A DNA stretch of 8,521 nucleotides from Opitutia bacterium (GCA_018646565.1 JABGUO010000301.1:1-8521); one strand, 5' to 3'; shown: positions 1 to 7,124, counted from the first letter of the stretch. The notes: generated by a model not told the origin, from the sequence alone. Numbers and translations are program-made.

Positions 1-76
1 GGTATGAAATTAGAATTTTCATAAGGTCAACTCGATCGCAATAGCTCACAATCTAGAAATATCTAATCAGGCAAAC

Positions 77-107
77 TTGACTTTCGAACTTACAGCGTAA
101 TTATTAT
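77..107 (+). promoter_or_regulatory. Candidate promoter of the protease gene, possibly giving a leaderless mRNA
   Basis: A TTGACT box lies at 77-82 (one mismatch to the sigma-70 -35 consensus) and a TATTAT box at 102-107 (one mismatch to the -10 consensus). The 19-base spacer is longer than the preferred 17. Transcription from this -10 would begin about at the ATG at 115, so the mRNA would have little or no leader. That fits the absence of any Shine-Dalgarno sequence before this ATG. Positions 1-76 show no gene or other clear signal. The call rests on box similarity alone in an AT-rich stretch. Confidence 0.3.
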
Positions 108-114
108 TTCCTGT

Positions 115-2394
115 ATGAATTTATTACATTTCTCAATTCATCTACATTTTTTGACCGGAACACTTTTTTTACTTTTCTTCAATTCTGTATCACTCGCTGA
201 AGTAGAGAAAACAGAATCTAACTCATCGAGTTTGACCGACCTTCAACTGGCTAAAAGAGATGCAGAAGATTTTGAAAAACTAGCAGCCCTTATTAAACCC
301 TCTATTGTGGTGGTCGAAGGTGTGGATCGAATCGGAAGAGAAGGAGGAAGAGGGACTGGATTCGTGGTGAGTTCAAACGGGATAATTGCCACTAACTTTC
401 ATGTCATTGGAGAACATCGAGAGTTCAAAATCCGCTTTGCCGATGGAACAACTTACACACCCACTGCCATATTGGGAATCGACCGAGAGAACGACTTAGC
501 TATTTTCAAGATCGACGCAGAGAATCTGCCTGTACTCCAACTCGGAGATTCGGATAAAATTTCACCCGGTCAATCCGTATTTGCAATCGGAAACCCACTC
601 GGATACAGCCACAGCATAAGCCGAGGTGTAATTGCGGCGGTTCGTGAGCTTGAACAGGGCGATGGACGCCCCCTGGTCCAAGTGGCAATCCCCATTGAAC
701 CAGGCAGTAGTGGGAGTCCTACACTGGACCTGGACGGTCGAGTAGTATCCATACTGGCCATCAAATCGGGAGGGGCCATGGGATTTGGAGTACCAGTGAA
801 TAAATTAAAGTCCCTGCTCAATGAACAAATCCCTGTCCCAATAAAAAAATGGTTCACCATTGGAGCACTCGACAATACGGAATGGAGCTCTATTATGGCC
901 GGAAGTTGGAAACAACGGGCGGGGACCATTATTGCATCCGGTCTAGGATCAGGTTTTGGGGGAAGAATGCTTTGCCTCTCCGCTCAAGATACAATTGCAG
1001 TACCGTATGAACTAGAAGTGGAAGTTCGCTTGGACGATGAAAGCGGTGCTGCCGGTTTGGTTTTTCACGCTGATGGTCAAAATAAGCACTATGGTTTTTA
1101 TCCCACAAACAAATCGCTTCGCTTAACTTGCTTTGAAGGGCAAAGCGTTTATTCATGGAATATTTTGAACACCGTTACCTCACAAATGTACCGACCGGGG
1201 CAATGGAATAGGCTGCGGGTCAAACTCAAGGAAAAGGGAAAAATCATGTGTTTTCTAAACGATGAACTGGTCATTGAAATAACAGACTCTTCCCTCCAAA
1301 ATGGAAAAGTTGGACTCTGTAAGTTTCGTGCGACGACTGCGGAGTTTCGCAATTTCAAACAGGCGAAGAGCTTCCCCACTTCTTTAATTTCTCCGCAGAC
1401 AAGACGAAAAATTAAAAATATTACTAAAAACATCACTGAGTTTGAACCACTGAGCGAACAGGATCTTGAACAATTAGTCACGATGGGTTCATCAGTTCCT
1501 CAGGCCCTCAAGGATCAAGCTTTAATACTCGAAAAGAAGTCTTCTAACTTAAACCAACTGGCACAGAAAATTAAGGATATACTACTCGTTGAGGATCTCA
1601 CACAGTCTCTTGCTCATGAGGATGAAAACTCGGTCGACCTGCTGCGATCCGCTCTCCTGATCTCGCGGTTACAAAATCAGAACTTCGATCTGAATACATA
1701 CCTCGATAAAGCAGAAAGACTGGCCAAGAATATTGCATCCCACTTTCCTGAGAAAGCAACAGGCGAAGAAAAATTAAAAATATTAGTACATCAACTGTTT
1801 GTGGAAATGGGTTACCACGGCAGTACACTTGACTATAGTCATCCCTCAAACAGTTACATCAACGAAGTAATGGATGACAAGGAGGGTCTCCCAATCACTT
1901 TGTCAGTTCTGTTTATCGAATTAGCAAATCGGTTGGAACTACCAGTCAGCGGGCTCGGACTGCCTGGACATTTCATTGCGATGTATCGGGACGAGTCAAA
2001 AAATAAATCGAGGGAAATTTTGGTAGATCCATTTGGGGGGAAAATTGTCAGCCGAAAAGAAGCCTCACAAATCACCGGACTACGTCTAAGCGAAAAGGAT
2101 TTTCAGCCTTCTTCTAAGAAAGACATTATTACACGCATGCTGCGTAACCTGATTCAGTCTGCCAGCACCAATGGTGATGCCAGTACCCGCTTATTATACA
2201 CAAATGCAATTTTAGGAATAGATCCAAAAGATAGCTACACCAGAGCGATTCGAGCCATGCTCCATTACGGAGAAGGCCGGTATTTAGAAGCGATGAAAGA
2301 CATTGATCAATTAATTTCAGAAAACCCAGGCAGTCCTGAAATGGCCCCATTAGTCGAAATTAAAAATCGCTTACTTAAAAAACAAATTAAGTAA
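115..2394 (+). CDS. Exported HtrA-type serine protease fused to lectin-like, SirB1 transglutaminase-like and TPR modules
   Basis: A 759-residue secreted protein. Residues 1-28 form a signal peptide with a hydrophobic core at about 12-25 and a likely cut after SLA (residue 28); its n-region has no Lys or Arg, only His. Residues 50-240 are a trypsin-like S1C domain with all three catalytic residues: His96 in TNFHV, Asp127 in ENDLAIFKI and Ser199 in EPGSSGSP. No PDZ domain follows, unlike DegP or DegS. Residues 250-415 resemble a concanavalin/LamG or DUF1080-like beta-sandwich (GLVFHAD, PGQWNRLRVKL, FLNDELV, GLCKF). Residues 500-660 match the SirB1 N-terminal, transglutaminase-like family (NSYINEVMDDKEGLPITLS, GLPGHF with His619, LVDPFGG with Asp638), but I see no Cys where a transglutaminase nucleophile would sit. 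Residues 690-745 look like one TPR-type helical pair. Likely periplasmic or surface proteolysis, with the other modules binding substrate or partners. The first ATG is used; an in-frame stop at 64-66 limits extension. The fusion order is clear, the overall function is not. Confidence 0.93.
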   Translation: MNLLHFSIHLHFLTGTLFLLFFNSVSLAEVEKTESNSSSLTDLQLAKRDAEDFEKLAALIKPSIVVVEGVDRIGREGGRGTGFVVSSNGIIATNFHVIGEHREFKIRFADGTTYTPTAILGIDRENDLAIFKIDAENLPVLQLGDSDKISPGQSVFAIGNPLGYSHSISRGVIAAVRELEQGDGRPLVQVAIPIEPGSSGSPTLDLDGRVVSILAIKSGGAMGFGVPVNKLKSLLNEQIPVPIKKWFTIGALDNTEWSSIMAGSWKQRAGTIIASGLGSGFGGRMLCLSAQDTIAVPYELEVEVRLDDESGAAGLVFHADGQNKHYGFYPTNKSLRLTCFEGQSVYSWNILNTVTSQMYRPGQWNRLRVKLKEKGKIMCFLNDELVIEITDSSLQNGKVGLCKFRATTAEFRNFKQAKSFPTSLISPQTRRKIKNITKNITEFEPLSEQDLEQLVTMGSSVPQALKDQALILEKKSSNLNQLAQKIKDILLVEDLTQSLAHEDENSVDLLRSALLISRLQNQNFDLNTYLDKAERLAKNIASHFPEKATGEEKLKILVHQLFVEMGYHGSTLDYSHPSNSYINEVMDDKEGLPITLSVLFIELANRLELPVSGLGLPGHFIAMYRDESKNKSREILVDPFGGKIVSRKEASQITGLRLSEKDFQPSSKKDIITRMLRNLIQSASTNGDASTRLLYTNAILGIDPKDSYTRAIRAMLHYGEGRYLEAMKDIDQLISENPGSPEMAPLVEIKNRLLKKQIK

Positions 2395-2395
2395 G
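2370..2395. terminator. Perfect 9-bp inverted repeat at the convergent stop codons, possible bidirectional terminator
   Basis: CTTACTTAA at 2370-2378 is mirrored exactly by TTAAGTAAG at 2387-2395, with an 8-base loop. It spans the last codons and stop of the protease gene and ends one base before the stop of the opposing pseudopilin gene. For minus-strand transcripts the hairpin is followed by CGATTTTTA, a short T-run. For plus-strand transcripts the trailing sequence is only weakly T-rich. The stem is AT-rich, so stability is modest. Confidence 0.4.
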
Positions 2396-2974
2396 TTATT
2401 CCAAGTCGTCTTCAATCCATTCATCCTCTCCCGTTCTCCCATCAGGACCCATTGAGAAAAGTCGAAAACCTCGTCCCCCCTCTTTCAGTGGGTATTCATA
2501 GACATAATCATTGCCCCAAGGGTCTTTAAACGCGACATCCTTGCCCAAAATTTGAGATAACCAAAGCATCAATGATTTCCCCTCGTTATGTTCGATATCA
2601 GGAATTTGGGTGGTGTCATAAGATTCTAAGTCGTACCCAAACAGCTCAGTCGAAATAGTGGCAGGATAGGGAGGCATCTCCAAAGTTCCTTTTTCATTAT
2701 GAAACCCAGCTAGTGATAAAAACAGACATTCTCCGGGAGTGCAAACATTCTGCGGGCAGATGGGATACCCATTGTAAGACCGACGATAGTTCTCGATCGA
2801 AACTTTTAGAACTCGTAACTCCACATATGCCTGTTTGTGTGCCTGTTTATCCAACACATAAAAGTAGCCCTTAAACATCAGCCCACATAATATCCCCACA
2901 ATTGCTAACACCACAAGCAACTCGACTAAGGTAAAGCCGGTAATTTTCGATTTTATGCGAATGCCTTCCCCCAC
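2396..2974 (-). CDS. Type II secretion / type IV pilin-like major pseudopilin (GspG-like)
   Basis: A 192-residue class III prepilin-like protein. A short basic leader ends in Gly13, followed by Phe14 and a hydrophobic helix (FTLVELLVVLAIVGILCG), with Glu at position +5 (residue 18) as prepilin peptidase and pilus assembly require. The globular part shows DPWGNDYVYEYP (151-162) and a C-terminal GPDGRTGEDEW stretch (176-186), matching the calcium-binding C-terminal region of GspG pseudopilins. Cys73, Cys78 and Cys83 form an unusual cluster and could form a disulfide. The likely role is a periplasmic pseudopilus subunit anchored in the inner membrane before assembly. The start is GTG at 2974, inside the upstream TPR gene, giving a 22-base overlap that suggests translational coupling. 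No other secretion gene is nearby, as is common for orphan G-type pseudopilins in Verrucomicrobia-like genomes, so the exact system is unknown. Confidence 0.9.
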   Translation of the reverse strand: MGEGIRIKSKITGFTLVELLVVLAIVGILCGLMFKGYFYVLDKQAHKQAYVELRVLKVSIENYRRSYNGYPICPQNVCTPGECLFLSLAGFHNEKGTLEMPPYPATISTELFGYDLESYDTTQIPDIEHNEGKSLMLWLSQILGKDVAFKDPWGNDYVYEYPLKEGGRGFRLFSMGPDGRTGEDEWIEDDLE

Positions 2975-3474
2975 CCTAATTGGACCAAAGCTTCTCGAAC
3001 ATCAGCTAGATCCTCATCCTCCAATGCCATCAGTTTAAACTTTTCATCTCTTCTCACTGCTTCTTTTAAAAAATCCAAACATTCACCGGGGTTGTTTAAC
3101 ACACAGGCATAACAAGCTAAATTAAAGCGAATTAACCCATCATCAAAATGCAAGGCCAAGCCTTCTAATAGGATAGATCGTGCTTCGGTAATTGATTCAT
3201 GACGGCGGGTCGCGTAAGCATCCGCAATCCACCAGTCCACCTCCTCCGAAAATTCATACCTTAATCCCCTGGCAATCTTTTGTGCACCCTCCCAATTTTC
3301 TAATTCTTGATCAATACTGAGGAAAAAAACTTTACTCCTTTTCCCCCAAGGTTCTTCCTTGGGTAATGCCCGGAGCTCCCTCTTCGCGTCCTCATACATC
3401 TCCATCGCGAGATAACCATGGGCCCTTCGCCAATGAACTTCAGGTTTTAAAATGTGGGGAGGCAGATCTTTCAT
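2953..3474 (-). CDS. Small TPR-like (helical repeat) protein
   Basis: A 173-residue protein from the ATG at 3474, without signal peptide or membrane segment, so probably cytoplasmic. It is mostly amphipathic helices in TPR-like pairs: HWRRAHGYLAMEMYEDAKREL near the N-terminus, then a middle pair ending in ARSILLEGLALHFDDG, then IRFNLACYACVLNNPGECLDFLKEAV and a closing KLMALEDEDLADVREALV. That last block resembles the terminal TPR unit found in many TPR proteins. TPR proteins bind other proteins; no partner can be read here. In-frame alternatives are GTG at 3483 and TTG at 3519. I prefer the ATG because the peptide before it is not helical and none of the options has a good ribosome site. It is followed by, and overlaps, the pseudopilin gene, so a chaperone or adaptor role for that protein is possible but only inferred. 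Confidence 0.82.
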   Translation of the reverse strand: MKDLPPHILKPEVHWRRAHGYLAMEMYEDAKRELRALPKEEPWGKRSKVFFLSIDQELENWEGAQKIARGLRYEFSEEVDWWIADAYATRRHESITEARSILLEGLALHFDDGLIRFNLACYACVLNNPGECLDFLKEAVRRDEKFKLMALEDEDLADVREALVQLGWGKAFA

Positions 3475-3528
3475 TTCACTCACAAAGTTGAAATTAATCC
3501 CCCGCTTTACAATCGGCAAGCGACAAAG

Positions 3529-3549
3529 AAAAAACTAGTAATCATACTA
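3529..3549 (-). terminator. Weak intrinsic terminator at the end of the flagellin unit
   Basis: Read on the minus strand, TAGTA, loop TGAT, TACTA, then G and six T. The first stem base triplet is the TAG stop codon of the flagellin gene. The stem is 5 bp (plus a possible U-G pair) with only one G-C pair, so leakage into the downstream TPR and pseudopilin genes is likely. Placement and T-tract support the call; stem strength argues against full termination. Confidence 0.5.
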
Positions 3550-4962
3550 AAGTAGAGTATTTAAGATATTCTCACTCAAAGAAAAAGCCTGAGCCATAAG
3601 AGCCTGCGAACTCTGCAATCTAATTTGCTCTTTCGCCATTTGGGTCGATTCGTCAGCCAGGATATTACTAGTTAGTCTGGAAATACCCATCTCACTTAAA
3701 TAAACCTGATTACTTAATCGCTCTCCCGCGATTTCTAGTTTCGACATATTTGCACCAATGGTGGCCATTTGGGAACCAATCCCCTCGATCTCTTTTGTCA
3801 AGCTCACGACCGCACTTGCGGCCTCCCCTGCTGTCGAGATCGAGACATTCTGCATTAATCCAATTCCCACAGGATCAAGAGTAACCGAATCGTTTGAAGA
3901 ATTGCCTAAGGTTATATAATTTGATGGTATCGATGGTACGGAATAATTAGCCGCAATTTGAAACAGAGAAGTAGACTCAATTCTCAAAGTTAAACTAGTT
4001 GTTTCATTATTTGCCGGTGTTGTTAAAACTTGTCCTTGATTAGTAAACTTAGTTCCAGTTTTTGAATCCATTCCAGACGGACTGCCATCATCTGCTAAAC
4101 CAAGATTCGCTAAGTAATAACTTTTATTATCAAAATTGCTGTCGGTCGGCACTGTTTCATCATCATCATTACCCTTAATATTATCAGCTCCATCTAAATC
4201 TGTTTGTGAAGAATTACCATCAGACAAAGGTACAAATTGAAAAGTTGTGTTTTGACCTGGACCGTACTCAACAATGAAGCGATCAAAATCAAACTTTTTA
4301 GCGTTGCCTGCAGTATCCCAATTATCCCCAGTATCAAATATTATTAAGGACCCTTGTTTCAGGATATACCTTTCTCCAGAAGTTCCACCATTAACATCAA
4401 TTGTCATAATTCCAGAAGTGAACTTAACATCTTTCGTAACCTCCCAAGCATCGGTATTACCACTGAAGTTTTCATATGTTTTTGGCGTTGTCTCCGCCAA
4501 ACCAGCACCAAAATCCACATCTTTTTTTACATAAGCAGCAATGTCATCGTAAAGAATTTCCCCCTGATATGTATCTGCCCTTATGTCTAGGCTATCCTGT
4601 CGCAATGTCTCAAACTCAGTACTCAAAACAGACCGATCTGAATCACTAAGCAAGGGGTCTATTGCCTGTGAAGCCAACAGGCTCATTCTCTCATAAAGTT
4701 GATGTGCCTTCTTCAATCCCGCTTCCTGCATTTGTATATAACTGACCGCATTTTGCATGCTGCTTGCTAATTTACTTTTAGTTCGGTTTTCTGCACCCAA
4801 TCGGGACGCCATACTCAAACCGCCTCCGTCCCCACTCTCACGCATACTTTCAGCCGCGCTCCCCGAGTTCATAAGGCGTCTTGTAGAGTGTTCAATACCC
4901 GTGGAACTTCGATGCATATTCATCGAAAGTCGCCCAAGATTCACAGAGGAAATTCCAGTCAT
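3547..4962 (-). CDS. Flagellin-family protein, third gene of the array, with large central insert
   Basis: A 471-residue flagellin-family protein and the most canonical of the three. The N-terminal helical region (about 1-140) has RRLMNSG, the GDGGGLSMASRL block equivalent to DDAAGLAIASRL of flagellins, and SDSDRSVLSTEFETLRQ before YQGEILYDD. The C-terminal region (about 375-471) has IGSQMATIGANMSKLE, ADESTQMAKEQI and ends ALMAQAFSLSENILNTLL, close to the classic flagellin end. Between them lies an insert of roughly 185 residues shared with the neighbouring 440-residue paralogue, including SGERYILKQG, FDFDRFIVEYGPGQNTTF and an Asp-rich run (255-277). Flagellins are exported by the flagellar type III route, without signal peptide, and polymerise into the filament; the insert should face outward. 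Start ATG at 4962, 5 bases after the upstream stop, with AAGGGG just before it but too close for an ideal ribosome site. Confidence 0.9.
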   Translation of the reverse strand: MTGISSVNLGRLSMNMHRSSTGIEHSTRRLMNSGSAAESMRESGDGGGLSMASRLGAENRTKSKLASSMQNAVSYIQMQEAGLKKAHQLYERMSLLASQAIDPLLSDSDRSVLSTEFETLRQDSLDIRADTYQGEILYDDIAAYVKKDVDFGAGLAETTPKTYENFSGNTDAWEVTKDVKFTSGIMTIDVNGGTSGERYILKQGSLIIFDTGDNWDTAGNAKKFDFDRFIVEYGPGQNTTFQFVPLSDGNSSQTDLDGADNIKGNDDDETVPTDSNFDNKSYYLANLGLADDGSPSGMDSKTGTKFTNQGQVLTTPANNETTSLTLRIESTSLFQIAANYSVPSIPSNYITLGNSSNDSVTLDPVGIGLMQNVSISTAGEAASAVVSLTKEIEGIGSQMATIGANMSKLEIAGERLSNQVYLSEMGISRLTSNILADESTQMAKEQIRLQSSQALMAQAFSLSENILNTLL

Positions 4963-4967
4963 TCCCC

Positions 4968-6290
4968 TTACAGAAGTTTACTCATTAAATTCCGGTTGAT
5001 ACCTCGGGATTGTACAAGGAGAGAACTAGTCACATCCGACCTTAAATTCTTTTTTACCAAATCTATCGCAGTCTCCGCATAGTCTCGCTCTTTTTTGGCT
5101 AAATTGGATTGCTCCGCAATAACATAAGAAGAGAGACGGTCTGCGGAAATACTCAAGTCGTTCACCATAGAAGCCAAGTTCCCTCGTTGCTTTAAAACAT
5201 TGTCTAACTCGTTCAGTATGCGAGCAGCAGCTGTGGATGCATTTTCATTAGAATCTACGGAGACATCATAAAGTGTACTAAATAAAGCAGGGCTCAGGTT
5301 TACTTTTTGCCCACCCACATCTACTGATAAAACATCATCGCTTAATAATGCATCAAATCTGGCTTCCGCTTGAAACAAAGATCTGGATTCAACGATCACA
5401 CTGAGTTGAGTCTCATTTGCCTGAGCACTATTGGTTAGAATTGGATCTCCATTAAAATTCGTCATCGAGCCGCTGGACCCAGAATTGTAACTAGAATTGT
5501 CGTCCACACCATCTAAGTCACTATCCAAATAACTATAATTGTAAGTTGTGGATTCTCCTGGAGAATATTGAATCACAAATTGATCAAAATCTTGATTATA
5601 TGCACTCCCGGCTGTTTGCCACCAACTGCTGTCGAATAAGATATTGTTAGCACCTTGCTTTACATAAAACCTTTCCGGTGCTGTTCCCGCATTTACCTTC
5701 AATGTTAAAGTTCCTCGGTCATATCGAACATCTTTTGTTGCAGTCCATCGACTTAGAGTTGTCAGCCCACTATAATACGAATCATCTGTTGAGTCTACAT
5801 TCCTATGTTCATAGGTGTCAGGCGCTGTCGGGTTTTGTTCAGTTTCATTCAAACCACTGTCAAAATCTACACTTTCCTGAAATATATAATGTCCCTGGAA
5901 TTTAGTGCTTTGTAAGTCGTAAAGGTTTTTTTGTAGGCTTTCAAATTCTGCATGATACATTCCTCGCTCCGAGGAACTGATCAAATCATTGGAAGCGGAA
6001 CCTGCAACACTTGCCATTCGGTCCATTACTTGAAGAACATTTTCCAACCCGGCATCTTGAATTTGGGCATAAGTCAAAAAATTCTGGATGTTTTGAACTT
6101 CAATTTTCTTGCGATCGCTTAAACTACTCATCCTGGCAGAGTAACTAGCGTCACCCGAATTACCTTTCGTTATCGCAACCTCAGTTGCACTTACGGATAA
6201 GGCTTTATTGGTGCTACGCTGGAGGCCAAGCAGTGCCTTGCTGGTGGCATGCGACAGATTCCCAAAAATAGATGCATTGGGAGAAAGCAT
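4968..6290 (-). CDS. Flagellin-family protein, second gene of the array, with central insert and Asp-rich motif
   Basis: A 440-residue flagellin-like protein. Its first ~137 residues closely match the 263-residue paralogue encoded just upstream: MLSPN start, GNLSHAT, GNSGDASY, IQDAGLE, then MYHAEFESLQ and FQGHYIFQ. The last ~90 residues also match it (ILNELD, LAKKERDYAETAID, final GINRNLMSKLL). These ends correspond to the flagellin core helices but are more divergent from textbook flagellins than the 471-residue paralogue. Residues ~140-320 form the central insert: DVRYDRGTLTLKVNAGTAPE, FYVKQG, DFDQFVIQYSPGESTTY, then DSDLDGVDD (256-264), which looks like a calcium-binding loop of the thrombospondin type 3 or EF-hand kind. 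Start ATG at 6290 is 5 bases after the previous stop, with no ribosome site, which suggests translational coupling. It could alternatively be a minor or hook-junction-like filament subunit; the C-terminal end favours flagellin. Confidence 0.87.
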   Translation of the reverse strand: MLSPNASIFGNLSHATSKALLGLQRSTNKALSVSATEVAITKGNSGDASYSARMSSLSDRKKIEVQNIQNFLTYAQIQDAGLENVLQVMDRMASVAGSASNDLISSSERGMYHAEFESLQKNLYDLQSTKFQGHYIFQESVDFDSGLNETEQNPTAPDTYEHRNVDSTDDSYYSGLTTLSRWTATKDVRYDRGTLTLKVNAGTAPERFYVKQGANNILFDSSWWQTAGSAYNQDFDQFVIQYSPGESTTYNYSYLDSDLDGVDDNSSYNSGSSGSMTNFNGDPILTNSAQANETQLSVIVESRSLFQAEARFDALLSDDVLSVDVGGQKVNLSPALFSTLYDVSVDSNENASTAAARILNELDNVLKQRGNLASMVNDLSISADRLSSYVIAEQSNLAKKERDYAETAIDLVKKNLRSDVTSSLLVQSRGINRNLMSKLL

Positions 6291-6295
6291 GGGAC

Positions 6296-7087
6296 TTACA
6301 AAAGTTTCCCTACTAAGTTTTGATTAATACCCTGAGCTTGGACAAGGAGTGCACTGGTGGCCTGTGAGCGTAAGCTCTTTTTTGCAAAATCGATTGAAGT
6401 GGATGCATAATCTCTTTCTTTTTTGGCAAGGTGTGCCTGTTCCGCCACAAAATACGAATCCAATCGATCAGTGGACATCATAATTTCATTTGTAACCGAC
6501 CCTATTTTAGCTCTTTTATCAGATATTGTATCCAGTTCATCTAAGATTTTTGCTCCTGATAAAGAAGCGTTTGCTTCGTTATTAACCGAGTATCCTGAAA
6601 AATTATCAAATGCAGCGGGCTCAAAAATTATTTGATGACCTCCCGCATTGATGGAAAGAGAATTTTCGCTGGCTTTGAAAAGGTTATACCCTTGAAATTG
6701 AATATCCTGCAATTCGGCAAGGTCCAATTTAAGAGTTTCAAATTCAGCATTTAATAATGATCTTTCAGTTGAACTGATAAGAGAATTAGAAGCAGAACCA
6801 GCAATGCTTCCCATCCGATCCGTAATGGCAAAGGCTTTTTCTAGTCCGGCATCCTGCATTTGTCCAAAACTTACTAAGTTTTGTAAATTTTCAGACTCGA
6901 CTTTTCTATTGTCGCTTAAACTGCTTAGTCTGGCTAAGTAACTGGCATCACCAGAATTTCCTTCTGAAATCGCCAACTCGGTGGAATGAACCTTAAGCGA
7001 TTTTGTAATGCTCCTTTGTAAATCGAGCATCGCTTTTCCCGTAGCATGGGAAAGGTTTCCATAAATTGGTGAGTTAGGTGAAAGCAT
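6296..7087 (-). CDS. Short flagellin-family protein (core only), first gene of the array
   Basis: A 263-residue protein consisting almost only of the two flagellin terminal regions. The N-terminal part (1-138) has GNLSHATGKAM, GNSGDASYLARLSSLSD, QMQDAGLEKA, LLNAEFETLK and FQGYNLF. A short hinge of about 40 residues leads to the C-terminal part (from KILDELD, ~180) ending LLVQAQGINQNLVGKLL. Compared with its 440-residue neighbour, the ~180-residue insert is missing, cleanly between FQGYNLF and LSINAGG. Such core-only flagellins are known in several phyla and make smooth filaments. Start chosen at ATG 7087 because MLSPN aligns with the paralogue's start; a TTG at 7117 is in frame but its ten extra residues do not align. 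A GGAGG lies 19 bases before the ATG, too far for a normal ribosome site. It follows a terminator, so it should be the first gene of its own transcript. Confidence 0.88.
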   Translation of the reverse strand: MLSPNSPIYGNLSHATGKAMLDLQRSITKSLKVHSTELAISEGNSGDASYLARLSSLSDNRKVESENLQNLVSFGQMQDAGLEKAFAITDRMGSIAGSASNSLISSTERSLLNAEFETLKLDLAELQDIQFQGYNLFKASENSLSINAGGHQIIFEPAAFDNFSGYSVNNEANASLSGAKILDELDTISDKRAKIGSVTNEIMMSTDRLDSYFVAEQAHLAKKERDYASTSIDFAKKSLRSQATSALLVQAQGINQNLVGKLL

Positions 7088-7124
7088 AGAGAAATTAAAA
7101 TAATTGCCTCCATGCAATGAGAAC

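Noticed and set aside
506..2350. Several minus-strand open frames of 60-119 codons inside the protease gene
   Set aside because: They are antisense shadows of a 759-codon gene with clear domains; their peptides show no recognisable domain.
4274..6635. Plus-strand open frames of 64-86 codons opposite the flagellin genes
   Set aside because: They overlap well-supported flagellin coding regions in antisense and show no family features.
4968..7087. Reading the two divergent flagellins as FlgL hook-filament junction proteins
   Set aside because: Their C-termini end in a flagellin-like helix and they are tandem paralogues next to a clear flagellin; FlgL normally sits beside FlgK, which is absent. 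Not fully excluded.
7088..7117. Ten-residue N-terminal extension of the short flagellin from TTG at 7117
   Set aside because: The paralogue starts exactly at the residue equivalent to the internal ATG, and the extension is not similar to anything in it.
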